Source: an uncultured Ruminococcus sp. (lineage in GTDB: Bacteria; Bacillota; Clostridia; Oscillospirales; Acutalibacteraceae). From it: DNA of 64,000 nucleotides. A program made the position numbers and the translations under genes. Positions 8,081-16,561 of this stretch are shown piece after piece. Each line of letters opens with the position of its first letter. The first letter of the stretch is position 1. Location of the stretch: positions 1 through 64,000 of the forward strand of contig CADBOO010000005.1 in the NCBI GenBank assembly GCA_902796225.1, in the 5' to 3' direction. The notes beneath the pieces are model-generated. The model did no database searches. It worked only from the letters and a program-made list of their open reading frames with translations, and had not been told where the DNA came from.

Positions 8081-8115
8081 AAAAACAACAGCAGACCGGA
8101 TGATTCGGTCTGCTG
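8081..8115 (-). terminator. Terminator at the end of the exopolysaccharide locus
   Basis: CAGCAGACCG (8089-8098) and CGGTCTGCTG (8106-8115) form a perfect 10-bp stem with a 7-base loop. Read on the minus strand it is followed by TTGTTTTT (8088-8081). It lies 8 bases after the stop of the Wzz/BY-kinase gene. Confidence 0.88.
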
Positions 8116-8122
8116 ATTTGGT

Positions 8123-9931
8123 TTATTTCTTCTTTTTCGCTTTTTTATTGCGTTCTTTTTTCGCCGTGGCTTCCTGTTCTTTCGCGAGCTTTTCGGCGGC
8201 TTTTTTCTCGGCGATTTTTTGGCTCTTGGATTTTTTGACTGCCGGTTTTTTGCGATCTTCGGCAGGGGATTTTTCTGTGCTTTTCCTGTTCGAAGGCTTT
8301 TCAGCCTTTGTCGGGATCGCTGTATCCGCCCCGGCGGTCAGGTCGGTTTTCTGTGTCGCATCCGTCTTTTCGGCAGGCTTTGGCGCATCCTTTTTCTCCG
8401 AATTACCGGATTGGGGCTCGCGCGGCGCGATGCCGTCGAGATACCTGCGGTCAGGCCGTCTTTCCAGTTCTTCCTTCTTCTTCATCTTTTCGCGATAGGA
8501 AGCCTGCTTTTCCTCTTCTTTTCTGCGCTTCTTTTCTTCGCGGCTGATCATGGAGGAAAGCCTCTTCGGCGCGTTGATGAGGGTCTGGCGCCAGTTGACG
8601 ACACAGTTGAACACCGCGCCGACGACCGGGATGCCGGACTTCGCGATACGGAGCATGGAGCGCTTGATATCGTCGAGTTTGGCGTCGTCATATCGCACGA
8701 CATACAGCACCGTATCGGTGATCTCATTCAGGCGCAGCACCTCGGCGTCAACGCCGATGGGAGCAGCGTCGATCAGAACATAGTCATAGCCGTCCATGAC
8801 CGTCTTGAGCACGTTGAGAAGAGCGTCGTTGATATCCTCGGGGTTTCTTTCGAGAACCGTCGGAAGGATATCCAGACAACCGTTGATATGTAAGATCGCG
8901 TCGAGCTTATCGGAATCGCCCCTGTAGAGCGAATTGAGCGTCTGCTCATATTTCAGATCGTCAAAGAACAGCGCGCCGAGCCTGGGATTTACCAGATCGC
9001 AGTCGATCAGCAGCGTCTTTTTGCCCAGCCGTGCCAGGTGTAAGCCGATATCGGCGAGCAGACGTGTTTTACCTTCGCTGTGGATCGTCGAGGTAATGTA
9101 CAATTTTTTTGCGCGGGCGCCTTCCATATGACTGATCAGAAGATGCGTAACGGATTTGATATCGTCAAAGATCGGAAGCTCTCGTTTCTGGCGCGGCTTC
9201 AGGCGCGCATATTCCTGATCCAGCGGAAGAGAACCCAGCGTATCGATACCGAAAATACTGGTGACGTCAGACTCGTTGATCAGTGTCGGCGCGATCAGGA
9301 ATTTCAGGATACAGATCGCAAAGCCGAGGACCAATCCGAAAACTGCGGAATATTCCAGCGTAGAGATGCTGATATTTCCGCCGACGATAAAGGCTGCTTG
9401 CGACTCGTTGACTACAGAGATCTCGCCGATCTTGAGGCTTTTTTTGAGCGTCGTTGACGAAACCTCATCGATGGCGTCCATGATCATCAGACCTTCTTTT
9501 TCGGAACGCCATAGCAGCGTCAACTCGATCACTTCGGTCTCGCCCACCCTCGAAAGCGTCAGGTTGTGGGAAATATCGTTTGCCGTTACGCCGCGCAGGT
9601 TCAGTTTTTCGGCGACCGCATCCATATTTTTGCGGCTTTTGACAAGATACATCGCCGTATCTGTCATCAACCTTGCCATCGTGACATCGTTCTTCATAAA
9701 GACCTGATCGGGCGCCAACTTTGTGATATCTACATCCGGATACCGGTTGCCGACGACCGCGATCGAAGAGGTCACCTTGTATTCGCGCGCAACTTCGCCG
9801 CGGATATAGCTGACAGCGATCAGCGCAACGCCGACGATGATGCCGATCAGTGTAAACAGCAGTATGATGCGCCAGCCCTTGATGATATGATAAAGGATAT
9901 CGCTTTTTCGAAGTGCTTTATTCTTTTTCAT
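8123..9931 (-). CDS. One-chain Wzz-like chain-length regulator / BY-kinase (Wzc-CapB-like) with a charged C-terminal tail
   Basis: 602 residues. Helices at ~21-42 and ~195-213 enclose an extracellular Wzz-type loop; a CapB/Wzc-like ATPase follows at ~250-450. Walker A is ITSTIHSEGKT (279-289), A' is LLIDCDLVNP (307-316) and B is YVLIDAA (384-390). This family controls polysaccharide chain length through cycles of tyrosine phosphorylation. Firmicutes usually split it into CpsC-like and CpsD-like proteins; here it is one chain, as in proteobacterial Wzc. The usual C-terminal tyrosine cluster is missing. In its place is a ~145-residue tail very rich in Lys/Glu/Arg/Ala/Pro with just two tyrosines (SYREK, RRYLDG). 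Its ATG overlaps the stop of the upstream gene by one base (TAATG), so the two are translationally coupled. Confidence 0.85.
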   Translation of the reverse strand: MKKNKALRKSDILYHIIKGWRIILLFTLIGIIVGVALIAVSYIRGEVAREYKVTSSIAVVGNRYPDVDITKLAPDQVFMKNDVTMARLMTDTAMYLVKSRKNMDAVAEKLNLRGVTANDISHNLTLSRVGETEVIELTLLWRSEKEGLMIMDAIDEVSSTTLKKSLKIGEISVVNESQAAFIVGGNISISTLEYSAVFGLVLGFAICILKFLIAPTLINESDVTSIFGIDTLGSLPLDQEYARLKPRQKRELPIFDDIKSVTHLLISHMEGARAKKLYITSTIHSEGKTRLLADIGLHLARLGKKTLLIDCDLVNPRLGALFFDDLKYEQTLNSLYRGDSDKLDAILHINGCLDILPTVLERNPEDINDALLNVLKTVMDGYDYVLIDAAPIGVDAEVLRLNEITDTVLYVVRYDDAKLDDIKRSMLRIAKSGIPVVGAVFNCVVNWRQTLINAPKRLSSMISREEKKRRKEEEKQASYREKMKKKEELERRPDRRYLDGIAPREPQSGNSEKKDAPKPAEKTDATQKTDLTAGADTAIPTKAEKPSNRKSTEKSPAEDRKKPAVKKSKSQKIAEKKAAEKLAKEQEATAKKERNKKAKKKK

Positions 9932-11529
9932 TACGCTTCTTCATCCTTTTTCTTTTTTCTCGAGCGAATCATGCCGATGACGAACGCCGCGATCAGCACC
10001 GCAACGATCGCGCCTCCGACCACGGCGGCAGTATCCCACATCGTCCAGAGAACAATCTCGAGCGTCTGCGTACCGGGTTCGTCCTTCAGCTTGATGCTCA
10101 CGCGGTTGGATTTATTACCGTCGACTTCAAGCGTGTAGGTGCCGGGTTCAAGATCCTCAAAGACTTCTGTCTTGCCGGTCGCCGTCCATTCCTCGACAAT
10201 ACTGTTCTTCTCGTCATAGAGTCTCAGGGTCGACGAATTGATCTCATTGCCGAAAATGCGATCCTTTGCGGATACATGCAGCCGGATAATATAGGCGGTC
10301 AACTTGGTTTCGGATACCTCGTTGCCTTCGATCAGACCGTCTTTGTCAACCTTGAAGGTCAGATCCTTTGTCGGCGAACGGTAATTTTCGGGCAGACTGA
10401 CGAGCTTTAAGGTATAGGTGGAATCCTTTTCCAGATCGGTCAGGATGATCCTGCCCTTTGTATCAGTCTTTACGTTATCTCTGCCGGTCACGGAGTAGAC
10501 GGCGCCGATGATCGGTTCTTTGGTTTCGTCATCGGTCAGGGTGATCACCTTGGTCGTCTTCGCGCTGAGAATGTCGTAGACCTTATCCTTTGCTTCCAGA
10601 TAATTCAAATCGACCGACAGCGGCTCAGTTGTCACGGCGTAATACTGAGGCGCCTTTGTTTGCTTGACGGTGTATTTGCCGAAATAGAGCTTGGTGCTTG
10701 CGCCCTTGCCGGTGCTGTCGCACTTGATATCGCAGACCTTCTTGCCGGCTTTGACGCGGACGGTGCCGTCGAGCGTCACGATATCCTCCGCTGCAGTCAC
10801 CTCATAGGTAGCGTTGCCGATGGCTTTATTGGTTTCGGCGTCGCGGCTCTGAATATAGATCACGCTCTTGGAAGGCGACATCGGGATAACGATCTTGTAC
10901 GGATCGGCCCAGTCGCGCGACTTGTTCACTTCAAAGCTGGCGTCTTCCGCAAAGCTGTAGCCCTTGGGCGCCTTGAGATTATGCAGCGTATACCAGCCGA
11001 AGGGGATTTTTTCCGGCAGGTAGAAGCTGCCCTCGGGGGTGGTCTCAAACTGCTTATAAGCGACCTTGGTCGGATAATATGTGTTCAGAACCAGCGTTTT
11101 GCCGACAGCGGTTTTTTCATTATACAGGCTGAAAAGGATGCCTTCTTTTTTGATTGCTTTGCCGGTTTCTTCGTCAACTACCGAAACGAACACGGCTGCC
11201 TTATCATGGCCGTAGTCCATATCGACGCCGTTGCTGTCGCTGGTGCCGGGATCATCTGCGCCGCCACCGCCGCCACCGCCGCCTGCTTCGGGCGGTCGGT
11301 CGTACAGCTCGTCGGCATGGTGACCGTCATCGACGTCGTCATAATCGTCGTCTGTCACGCTGTAATCATACTCGTGGTCATACTTATGCTCTTCTTTGTT
11401 CATCTGCGTCATATACAGAAGCAGAAGCATCAGCACAAGCAGGATCACCAGCAGAAGACCCGCCATAATGTCGGTAAATGACTTCCAGTAGCTTTCGTCG
11501 CCCGACTTTGCTTTTTTACGTATTTTCAT
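9931..11529 (-). CDS. MotB/ZorB-like stator helix fused to SpaA/Cna-B-like repeats and a second membrane helix
   Basis: 532 residues. Residues 15-40 (WKSFTDIMAGLLLVILLV...) match the MotB/ZorB membrane segment W-x4-D-[LI]-M-x2-LL, with the ion-binding Asp at position 20. In MotB and ZorB an OmpA-like peptidoglycan-binding domain follows; here there is an acidic Tyr/Asp stretch, a run of eight glycines, then about four prealbumin/SpaA-like beta domains (~108-230, 231-333, 334-415, 420-495), e.g. YTLHNLKAPKGY and YTVKQTKAPQYY. The Glu that catalyses isopeptide bonds in pilin domains (normally T-E-x-x-A-P) is not obvious. A second helix at ~505-525 ends in RSRKKKKDEEA. There is no LPXTG motif, so the beta domains should form an outside loop held at both ends. 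The gene follows the MotA-like gene by 58 bases, the order usual for stator pairs. Confidence 0.8.
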   Translation of the reverse strand: MKIRKKAKSGDESYWKSFTDIMAGLLLVILLVLMLLLLYMTQMNKEEHKYDHEYDYSVTDDDYDDVDDGHHADELYDRPPEAGGGGGGGGADDPGTSDSNGVDMDYGHDKAAVFVSVVDEETGKAIKKEGILFSLYNEKTAVGKTLVLNTYYPTKVAYKQFETTPEGSFYLPEKIPFGWYTLHNLKAPKGYSFAEDASFEVNKSRDWADPYKIVIPMSPSKSVIYIQSRDAETNKAIGNATYEVTAAEDIVTLDGTVRVKAGKKVCDIKCDSTGKGASTKLYFGKYTVKQTKAPQYYAVTTEPLSVDLNYLEAKDKVYDILSAKTTKVITLTDDETKEPIIGAVYSVTGRDNVKTDTKGRIILTDLEKDSTYTLKLVSLPENYRSPTKDLTFKVDKDGLIEGNEVSETKLTAYIIRLHVSAKDRIFGNEINSSTLRLYDEKNSIVEEWTATGKTEVFEDLEPGTYTLEVDGNKSNRVSIKLKDEPGTQTLEIVLWTMWDTAAVVGGAIVAVLIAAFVIGMIRSRKKKKDEEA

Positions 11530-11587
11530 CGCAAAATCCTATTCTGTATGGTTTCTGTAACTATTGAAAAGCGAATTGCTGTCTTGC

Positions 11588-13126
11588 TTATGAAAAAGAG
11601 GGATACTGCATCAGGTTCTCGTATTCGGATCGGGTCATCCCGGAATAGAGATGACTGCCGCGTCCGACCAGACATCCGTAACGCTTGATATCCGCCAGTT
11701 CTTTTGCGGATGAGATTCCCTCGCAGGTAAGGTTGAGGTGCGCGTTAGCCGCCTGAGCAAAGATACTCTCAAGATCGCCGTCTTCCATCGAGGCGCTCAG
11801 ATCCAGACAGATCTCATCCGCGGCGGTATCGCCGAGCTTGACAAAATTGCCGGTGAAGTTCGCGACAGTGACCTTGAAGCCGTTTTGCAGGAAAAGCTTC
11901 TCGGCTTTCTTTGCCTCGTCGTGACAAATCAGATACGCAGACTCGTCGATCGCGACCTCAAGATAACGAGGCTCCAGCTCCTGATCCTCCGCCAGCTCTT
12001 TGATGCAGTCGAATACATCCAGCGCCAGCAGGTCGGTCTTGCGGATATTCAGCACGATCGGGACTGGATGCACGCCGGCGTCGATCCACTCGCGCTGGGC
12101 GATACAGATCTGCTCCCAGAGGAACTGGTCGAGCTTTGCGATAAAGCCGTCAGCCTCGACGATCGGCATATAGACGGAGGGCTGAACCACGCCCAGGACG
12201 GAGTGATTCCACCGGATCTCGCTGTTTGCTTTGATGACCCTGCGATCGGCAAGGCTGCAGATCGGCTCAAGCATGAAGGAAAACTCGCCGTGTCTCAGAC
12301 CGGAGAGGATATCGATCATCATCCGCTGCTCCTGCGCGGGATCTGCCGCGGAGGCGTTGCTCAGGGTCATGTTGCTGTTGGTACGCAGCACATCAAGCGC
12401 TTCGATCATTTTTTCGGTGTTCAGGTATTGTTTTGCGCGGATCTGTTCTTCGGCTGAGGGCTGGATATAGGTGTGGAACTGCTCAATGAAAAGGTTCATC
12501 TCTCTGAGCATGATGTTCCAGACAAGCCTGTAGGCGATATTGAACAGGATCGACAGAATAACGCCGACGATCGAGGTATAGAACGCCGTACTGATACCGT
12601 GAAGGAGGTTCTCGATGCTTTCCATCGTCGCCTCGGCAGAGCTGAACTCAACGGTGCTGATACCGGTGACCAGTCCGAGGAAAGTACCCAGCAGACCGAG
12701 CGCGGTCAGGATACCGGCGATCTGCAGCACGACGCCGCGCCACGAGTGGATCGCCAGCGATTCTTCGTTCATCGTATCCTCGATATCGCTGATGACGACT
12801 CCCTTTTCTTTTTGATCGCGCACATTGCGCAGGTAACCGCTGAACATTTCGTCAAGCTGCTTCTGTTTGAAGAAAGGCAGTACATTCTCGACAGCCGTCC
12901 AGACATAGTCCGCGTTGATCTCAAAGGTACGGTCGATACTCTTCTGACCATCGCGGAAGCCCTGGCAGAACTTGAGATTCGGTATGACGCCGAAAACCAA
13001 TCCGAAGAATATCGCTGCCGTCATAATACCGATGATCATCATAGACAGATAGTCGGGCGACATGACGATCAGGACAACGCACACGACCGCGAAAAACGCA
13101 CTCAGAAAAATAATTCCTCTTCTCAT
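11588..13126 (-). CDS. MotA/TolQ/ExbB-like channel protein fused to a degenerate EAL domain
   Basis: 512 residues. Helices at ~4-23 and ~27-48, then a cytoplasmic segment, then the two signature helices of the MotA/TolQ/ExbB family at ~132-157 (ILTALGLLGTFLGLVTGIS) and ~180-203 (STAFYTSIVGVILSILFN). Such proteins form the pentameric channel around a MotB/TolR/ExbD/ZorB-type dimer and turn ion flow into motion. Residues ~280-507 align with c-di-GMP phosphodiesterase EAL domains (MLEPICSLADRRV, YMPIVEADGFI, LEVAIDES, CEGISSAKEL, GCLVGRG) but active-site residues are lost: EAL reads NSE (301-303) and DDFG is replaced by ANFT (422-425). It is probably a binding or scaffold domain, not an enzyme. 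AAGGAG precedes the ATG, and a strong promoter lies upstream. Confidence 0.85.
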   Translation of the reverse strand: MRRGIIFLSAFFAVVCVVLIVMSPDYLSMMIIGIMTAAIFFGLVFGVIPNLKFCQGFRDGQKSIDRTFEINADYVWTAVENVLPFFKQKQLDEMFSGYLRNVRDQKEKGVVISDIEDTMNEESLAIHSWRGVVLQIAGILTALGLLGTFLGLVTGISTVEFSSAEATMESIENLLHGISTAFYTSIVGVILSILFNIAYRLVWNIMLREMNLFIEQFHTYIQPSAEEQIRAKQYLNTEKMIEALDVLRTNSNMTLSNASAADPAQEQRMMIDILSGLRHGEFSFMLEPICSLADRRVIKANSEIRWNHSVLGVVQPSVYMPIVEADGFIAKLDQFLWEQICIAQREWIDAGVHPVPIVLNIRKTDLLALDVFDCIKELAEDQELEPRYLEVAIDESAYLICHDEAKKAEKLFLQNGFKVTVANFTGNFVKLGDTAADEICLDLSASMEDGDLESIFAQAANAHLNLTCEGISSAKELADIKRYGCLVGRGSHLYSGMTRSEYENLMQYPSFS

Positions 13127-13200
13127 TTTTTCTCCTTATGCTTTGCAAAAAACTGTTTCTGTTTCTGATATATACTTACCCTATTATATGTTAACTATAT

Positions 13201-13228
13201 ATTATACAAAATCTGATAAAAAAGTCAA
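13201..13228 (-). promoter_or_regulatory. Promoter of the MotA-EAL / MotB-SpaA / Wzz-kinase unit
   Basis: Minus strand TTGACT (13228-13223), 16-base spacer, TATAAT (13206-13201). The leader to the ATG at 13126 is about 65 bases and AT-rich. This separates the three genes from the glycosyltransferase operon upstream, although read-through is possible because I saw only weak hairpins (about 13251-13287) and no U-run after the Wzt gene. Confidence 0.75.
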
Positions 13229-13309
13229 CAAAAGCTCGCGAAATATGGTACTTTTCGCCGAAAAGAGGCGGGGTTGTCGCCGACAAGACACAACAGTTTG
13301 CATAACGGA

Positions 13310-14581
13310 TCAGCGGATGACATTCATATCCGGCAAACGGACAGGCCCCCATTTGAGCTGGTTCCATGTGAATTCCAGCTTGTTTTCCATCTCAAAATAG
13401 AAGGCTTCCAGCACAATATCGTACTCTTTGACCGTGCCGAATTCATTCGTGTCGAACACGATCAGATCGCCGCGGTACGTTCCTGTCGCCAGTCCTGCAA
13501 AAGACAGCTCCAGCGTCACTTCGTTATCACCTTTGCGGATCGCGCCGATATCCCTGCACAGGACGGACGCGACTTTTCTGTCGTACATATCGCAGATCCC
13601 GACGCGGATCTTCGCCTGTTCGATATCGATTTTTGAATCCAGCTTCAGCCACAGTTTCAGCCGATCCTCCTGTTTGAAGCAGTTCTCTTCTCTTCCGAGA
13701 AATGCGGCGGATACAAAGGAAATGCTGCGCATGGTATTGACTGTACTGAAGCGTTTTGCATCGCGCAGATCGACCTGTGCGCTCAAATTGCCTTTTTTGA
13801 TATCGGAATAGAGCGAAATGGCTTCTTCGACGTCGCCGTCAAAAACCTTTTTGCCGTGATCGAGCACGATACAGCGGTCGCAAAGCTGACGGATGGTGTT
13901 CATATTATGGCTGACGTACAGAACGGTCCTGCCCTCCGACGAGGACACGTCTCCCATTTTTCCCAGACATTTTTGCTGGAATTTCATATCGCCTACCGCC
14001 AGCACCTCGTCCATGACCAGGATCTCGGAGTCCAGATGCGCCGCTACAGCGAACGCCAGCTTGACATACATTCCCGACGAATAGCGTTTAACGGGGGTGT
14101 CGATAAACTGAGCACATTCGGAGAATTCGATGATCTGATCGATCTTGCCGGTGACCTCGGCACGGTTCATGCCGAGGATCGCGCCGTTGAGGTAGATGTT
14201 CTCGCGGCCGGTCAGCTCGGGGTTGAAGCCGGTACCGACTTCGAGCATCGAAGAGATCCTGCCGTCGATGCAGATCCTGCCCTCTGTAGGACCGGTAACG
14301 CGGGAGAGGATCTTCAGCAGTGTGGATTTGCCCGCGCCGTTGTGTCCGATGATCCCGAGACGCTCGCCTTTACAGACGGTCAGGTCGATGCCGTCGAGCG
14401 CCATGAATGTTTCGTTCTTATGATGTTTTTTTGTGCCGATCTTCCGGTTCGGATCGTCTTTGCCGCGTTTTCTTGCCCACCAGCTCTGGATATCGCCCTG
14501 GAGCGTCCCGCCGCCGATCACGCCGAGACGGTACTGCTTTTTCAGTCCGGTGATCTGTATTGCTATATCTCTTTCTTCCAT
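13310..14581 (-). CDS. Wzt/TagH-type ATP-binding protein of a polysaccharide ABC exporter, with C-terminal domain
   Basis: 423 residues. Residues ~8-255 are the nucleotide-binding domain of the polysaccharide/polyol-phosphate exporter class: Walker A GHNGAGKST (79-87), a signature in the YSSGMYVKLAFAVA stretch and Walker B ILVMDEVLAVGD. The FMALDGIDLTVCKGE start of the ABC core, with a long N-terminal insertion, is typical for Wzt/RfbE/TagH. Residues ~270-423 look like the Wzt C-terminal beta-sandwich (L-K-L-W-L-K-L style, CDMYDRKVASVL), which in O-antigen exporters recognises the capped end of the chain. It pairs with the permease gene whose stop lies 10 bases upstream. Confidence 0.9.
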   Translation of the reverse strand: MEERDIAIQITGLKKQYRLGVIGGGTLQGDIQSWWARKRGKDDPNRKIGTKKHHKNETFMALDGIDLTVCKGERLGIIGHNGAGKSTLLKILSRVTGPTEGRICIDGRISSMLEVGTGFNPELTGRENIYLNGAILGMNRAEVTGKIDQIIEFSECAQFIDTPVKRYSSGMYVKLAFAVAAHLDSEILVMDEVLAVGDMKFQQKCLGKMGDVSSSEGRTVLYVSHNMNTIRQLCDRCIVLDHGKKVFDGDVEEAISLYSDIKKGNLSAQVDLRDAKRFSTVNTMRSISFVSAAFLGREENCFKQEDRLKLWLKLDSKIDIEQAKIRVGICDMYDRKVASVLCRDIGAIRKGDNEVTLELSFAGLATGTYRGDLIVFDTNEFGTVKEYDIVLEAFYFEMENKLEFTWNQLKWGPVRLPDMNVIR

Positions 14582-14591
14582 GATTACCTCA

Positions 14592-15434
14592 TCAAACCGT
14601 ATCCATAAAGTTCTTTTCGACCTTGTTGAACAGAACTACGCCGAGGAACAGGACCACGGCGGTCGTGATCCAGCTGATACCCCAGTAGAAGAAGGGCGTC
14701 GTTCCGGAACCCAGCCAGCCGTATCGCATCAGTTCGATGATCGGCGACATCGGGTTGAGCATGATCACGGTGAAAAGCTTCGGACTGAGGGTGGACGCGC
14801 CGTAGATGACAGGCGTTGCGTACATCCACAGCGAAACGCCGAACGCGACCAGCGCCTGCAGATCGCGGTATTTTGTCGTCAGTGAGGAGATGATAATACC
14901 GAAGCCCAGACCCAGCATCGCGATCTGGATGATCAGCAGCGGCGTCAGCGCGGCGATCCATGTGATTCGGATATCCGAGCCTCTGCAGAGGAAATAGAGG
15001 AAAAAGCCCATGAACATCGCAAATTGTATCAAAAGGTTCAGCCCGGACGAGATGACCGTGGCGATCGGCGCGGTCAGGCGCGGGAAGTACACCTTGCCGA
15101 AAACGCCGGAGTTATTGACAAATGTATTGGAGGTGCCGCTCAGGCACAGTGAGAAGTAGAGCCACGGCACGTTGCCTGCCATATAGAACAGAAACTGAGG
15201 CAGCCCGTCGGTGGGAAGCTTTGCGATATTGCCGAACACAAAGGTCTGCATCAGGGTAGTGAACAAGGGCTGGATAACAAACCACAGCGGCCCTAATATC
15301 GTCTGTTTGTATTTTGTTGAAAAATCGCGCTTGATAAACAGCCAGATCAGATCTCTGTACTGCCAGAGTTCCCAAAGCCGCAGATCCAGCAGCTTTCTCT
15401 TCGGCACGATGATTGTTGTCCATTTCTTTTCCAA
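14592..15434 (-). CDS. Wzm/TagG-type permease of the polysaccharide ABC exporter
   Basis: 280 residues, ABC-2 type permease with about six helices. It begins LLDLRLWELWQYRDLIWLFIKRDF-like, the hallmark of Wzm/TagG/KpsM permeases, followed by LGPLWFVIQPLFTTLMQTFVFG. It should move an undecaprenyl-linked glycan across the membrane, powered by the ATPase encoded next. The start codon is TTG at 15434: the frame has no nearby ATG, and GGAGGGTTAGCA, which covers the stop of the upstream glycosyltransferase gene, is well placed for it. Stop and start are 2 bases apart, so translation is coupled. Confidence 0.9.
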   Translation of the reverse strand: MEKKWTTIIVPKRKLLDLRLWELWQYRDLIWLFIKRDFSTKYKQTILGPLWFVIQPLFTTLMQTFVFGNIAKLPTDGLPQFLFYMAGNVPWLYFSLCLSGTSNTFVNNSGVFGKVYFPRLTAPIATVISSGLNLLIQFAMFMGFFLYFLCRGSDIRITWIAALTPLLIIQIAMLGLGFGIIISSLTTKYRDLQALVAFGVSLWMYATPVIYGASTLSPKLFTVIMLNPMSPIIELMRYGWLGSGTTPFFYWGISWITTAVVLFLGVVLFNKVEKNFMDTV

Positions 15435-15436
15435 TG

Positions 15437-16513
15437 CTAACCCTCCGATGGAACGCCCTTGAGCTTGTGATAGAGATTGACCACAAAGCGCGGCGTTTTG
15501 CTGAGTATCTGTGCTTTTCTTTTTTGCTTTTCCTCAGCTTTTTGCTTGTTTTTCAAAAATACAGCGCCGTCCTGCGGTTGAATGATCTCGAAACCCGGGG
15601 CAGTCGTTCGTTTTTGCTGACGTTCATAACTTGACAGATAAAAGTCGTCATGCAGCATCTCGGTTATCCGGCGCGCCTTTACGTCGTCGCCGATATCGGA
15701 AGCCATGATCTTTTCGCTGCTCCAGACCGCCGAGAGCAGAACCCTTTTATCGATGACGCTGAGCATCTCTTCGGTCAAAAGTCCCGTCTCTTTACAGGAA
15801 TCATAAACAAAGCGATTGATCCGGTTGATCCTGTTGAAGGATTCTTCCCCGTTGTACGAGGTCACGGACCTTATGGAGTAACGCGTATAATGGTAATCCA
15901 GATCGTCGATCAGTACGATCGTCGAAGCGTTTTTGATAAACGTAAAATTCGTCATGGTGTCACTGCCCTGACGGACGTCGTCGGGGATACGGATATCCGT
16001 GAGCAGCGAGGAACGGTACACCTTTGCGTAAAGGTAATTCAATCTTCTGTCGTCAAGCAGCAGCGGGATCTTTTCCTTGAACTCATCGCGCGTGATCAGC
16101 ATTTCGCCCCGTTCGGGAAAAGCTCCCTCGATTGCGCCGTTCTCCAGCTGATACTGCACGCGGGAGATGACAAGATCGGCGTCATACTTCTTTTGTGCGT
16201 CCATCAGATGCATGAGATAATCCGGCTCGACATAATCGTCGCCGTCTGCATAAGCGGTGAACGGCGTTTCGATGTATTCAAGCGCCTTTGTCTTGATCGC
16301 CGTCACGCCCATATGCTCCGACGCGACCACCGTGACCCTGCTGTCTTTTTCGGCAAAATCCCGACAGACTTTCAGCGAGTCATCCTGCGATCCGTCATCC
16401 AGCAGCAGCAGGCGAAAATCCCGGAAGGTCTGCCTGCTCATGCTCTCAAAAAAGCGCGGCAGGTGTTCCGAAATATTGTAAACCGGCGTGATAACCGTTA
16501 GTTGATACCCCAT
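15437..16513 (-). CDS. Family 2 (GT-A) glycosyltransferase, copy A of a duplicated pair
   Basis: 358 residues. N-terminal GT-A fold: TVITPVYNISEHL, LLLDDGSQDDS (36-46) and the metal-binding DGDD (90-93). The C-terminal ~140 residues are not recognisable beyond being helical and basic (MTNFTFIKNAST region, then KAEEKQKRKAQ). It should transfer a nucleotide-activated sugar to the growing lipid-linked glycan; donor and linkage cannot be read. It resembles the gene at 17768-18883 over most of its length (same ERFFE/PRFFE, QTF/QTYTDY and HLMDA blocks), so the two are paralogs. GGGAGATAAAAA precedes ATG. Confidence 0.88.
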   Translation of the reverse strand: MGYQLTVITPVYNISEHLPRFFESMSRQTFRDFRLLLLDDGSQDDSLKVCRDFAEKDSRVTVVASEHMGVTAIKTKALEYIETPFTAYADGDDYVEPDYLMHLMDAQKKYDADLVISRVQYQLENGAIEGAFPERGEMLITRDEFKEKIPLLLDDRRLNYLYAKVYRSSLLTDIRIPDDVRQGSDTMTNFTFIKNASTIVLIDDLDYHYTRYSIRSVTSYNGEESFNRINRINRFVYDSCKETGLLTEEMLSVIDKRVLLSAVWSSEKIMASDIGDDVKARRITEMLHDDFYLSSYERQQKRTTAPGFEIIQPQDGAVFLKNKQKAEEKQKRKAQILSKTPRFVVNLYHKLKGVPSEG

Positions 16514-16561
16514 TTTTTATCTCCCGATCTTCCGATCATCATCTGCCGCAGCCGGCAAACG

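Noticed and set aside
9931..11529. Sortase-anchored pilin
   Set aside because: The SpaA-like domains fit, but there is no LPXTG motif, no cleavable signal peptide and no sortase gene nearby; the N-terminus is a stator-type helix.
8123..13126. Zorya-type anti-phage defence (ZorAB)
   Set aside because: The channel and stator helices resemble ZorAB, but ZorB's peptidoglycan-binding domain and the ZorC/ZorD or ZorE effectors are missing, and the neighbours are polysaccharide genes.
13251..13287. Terminator after the Wzt gene
   Set aside because: Small palindromes TTTTCGCCGAAAA and TTGTCGCCGACAA occur, but neither is followed by a T-run on the minus strand.
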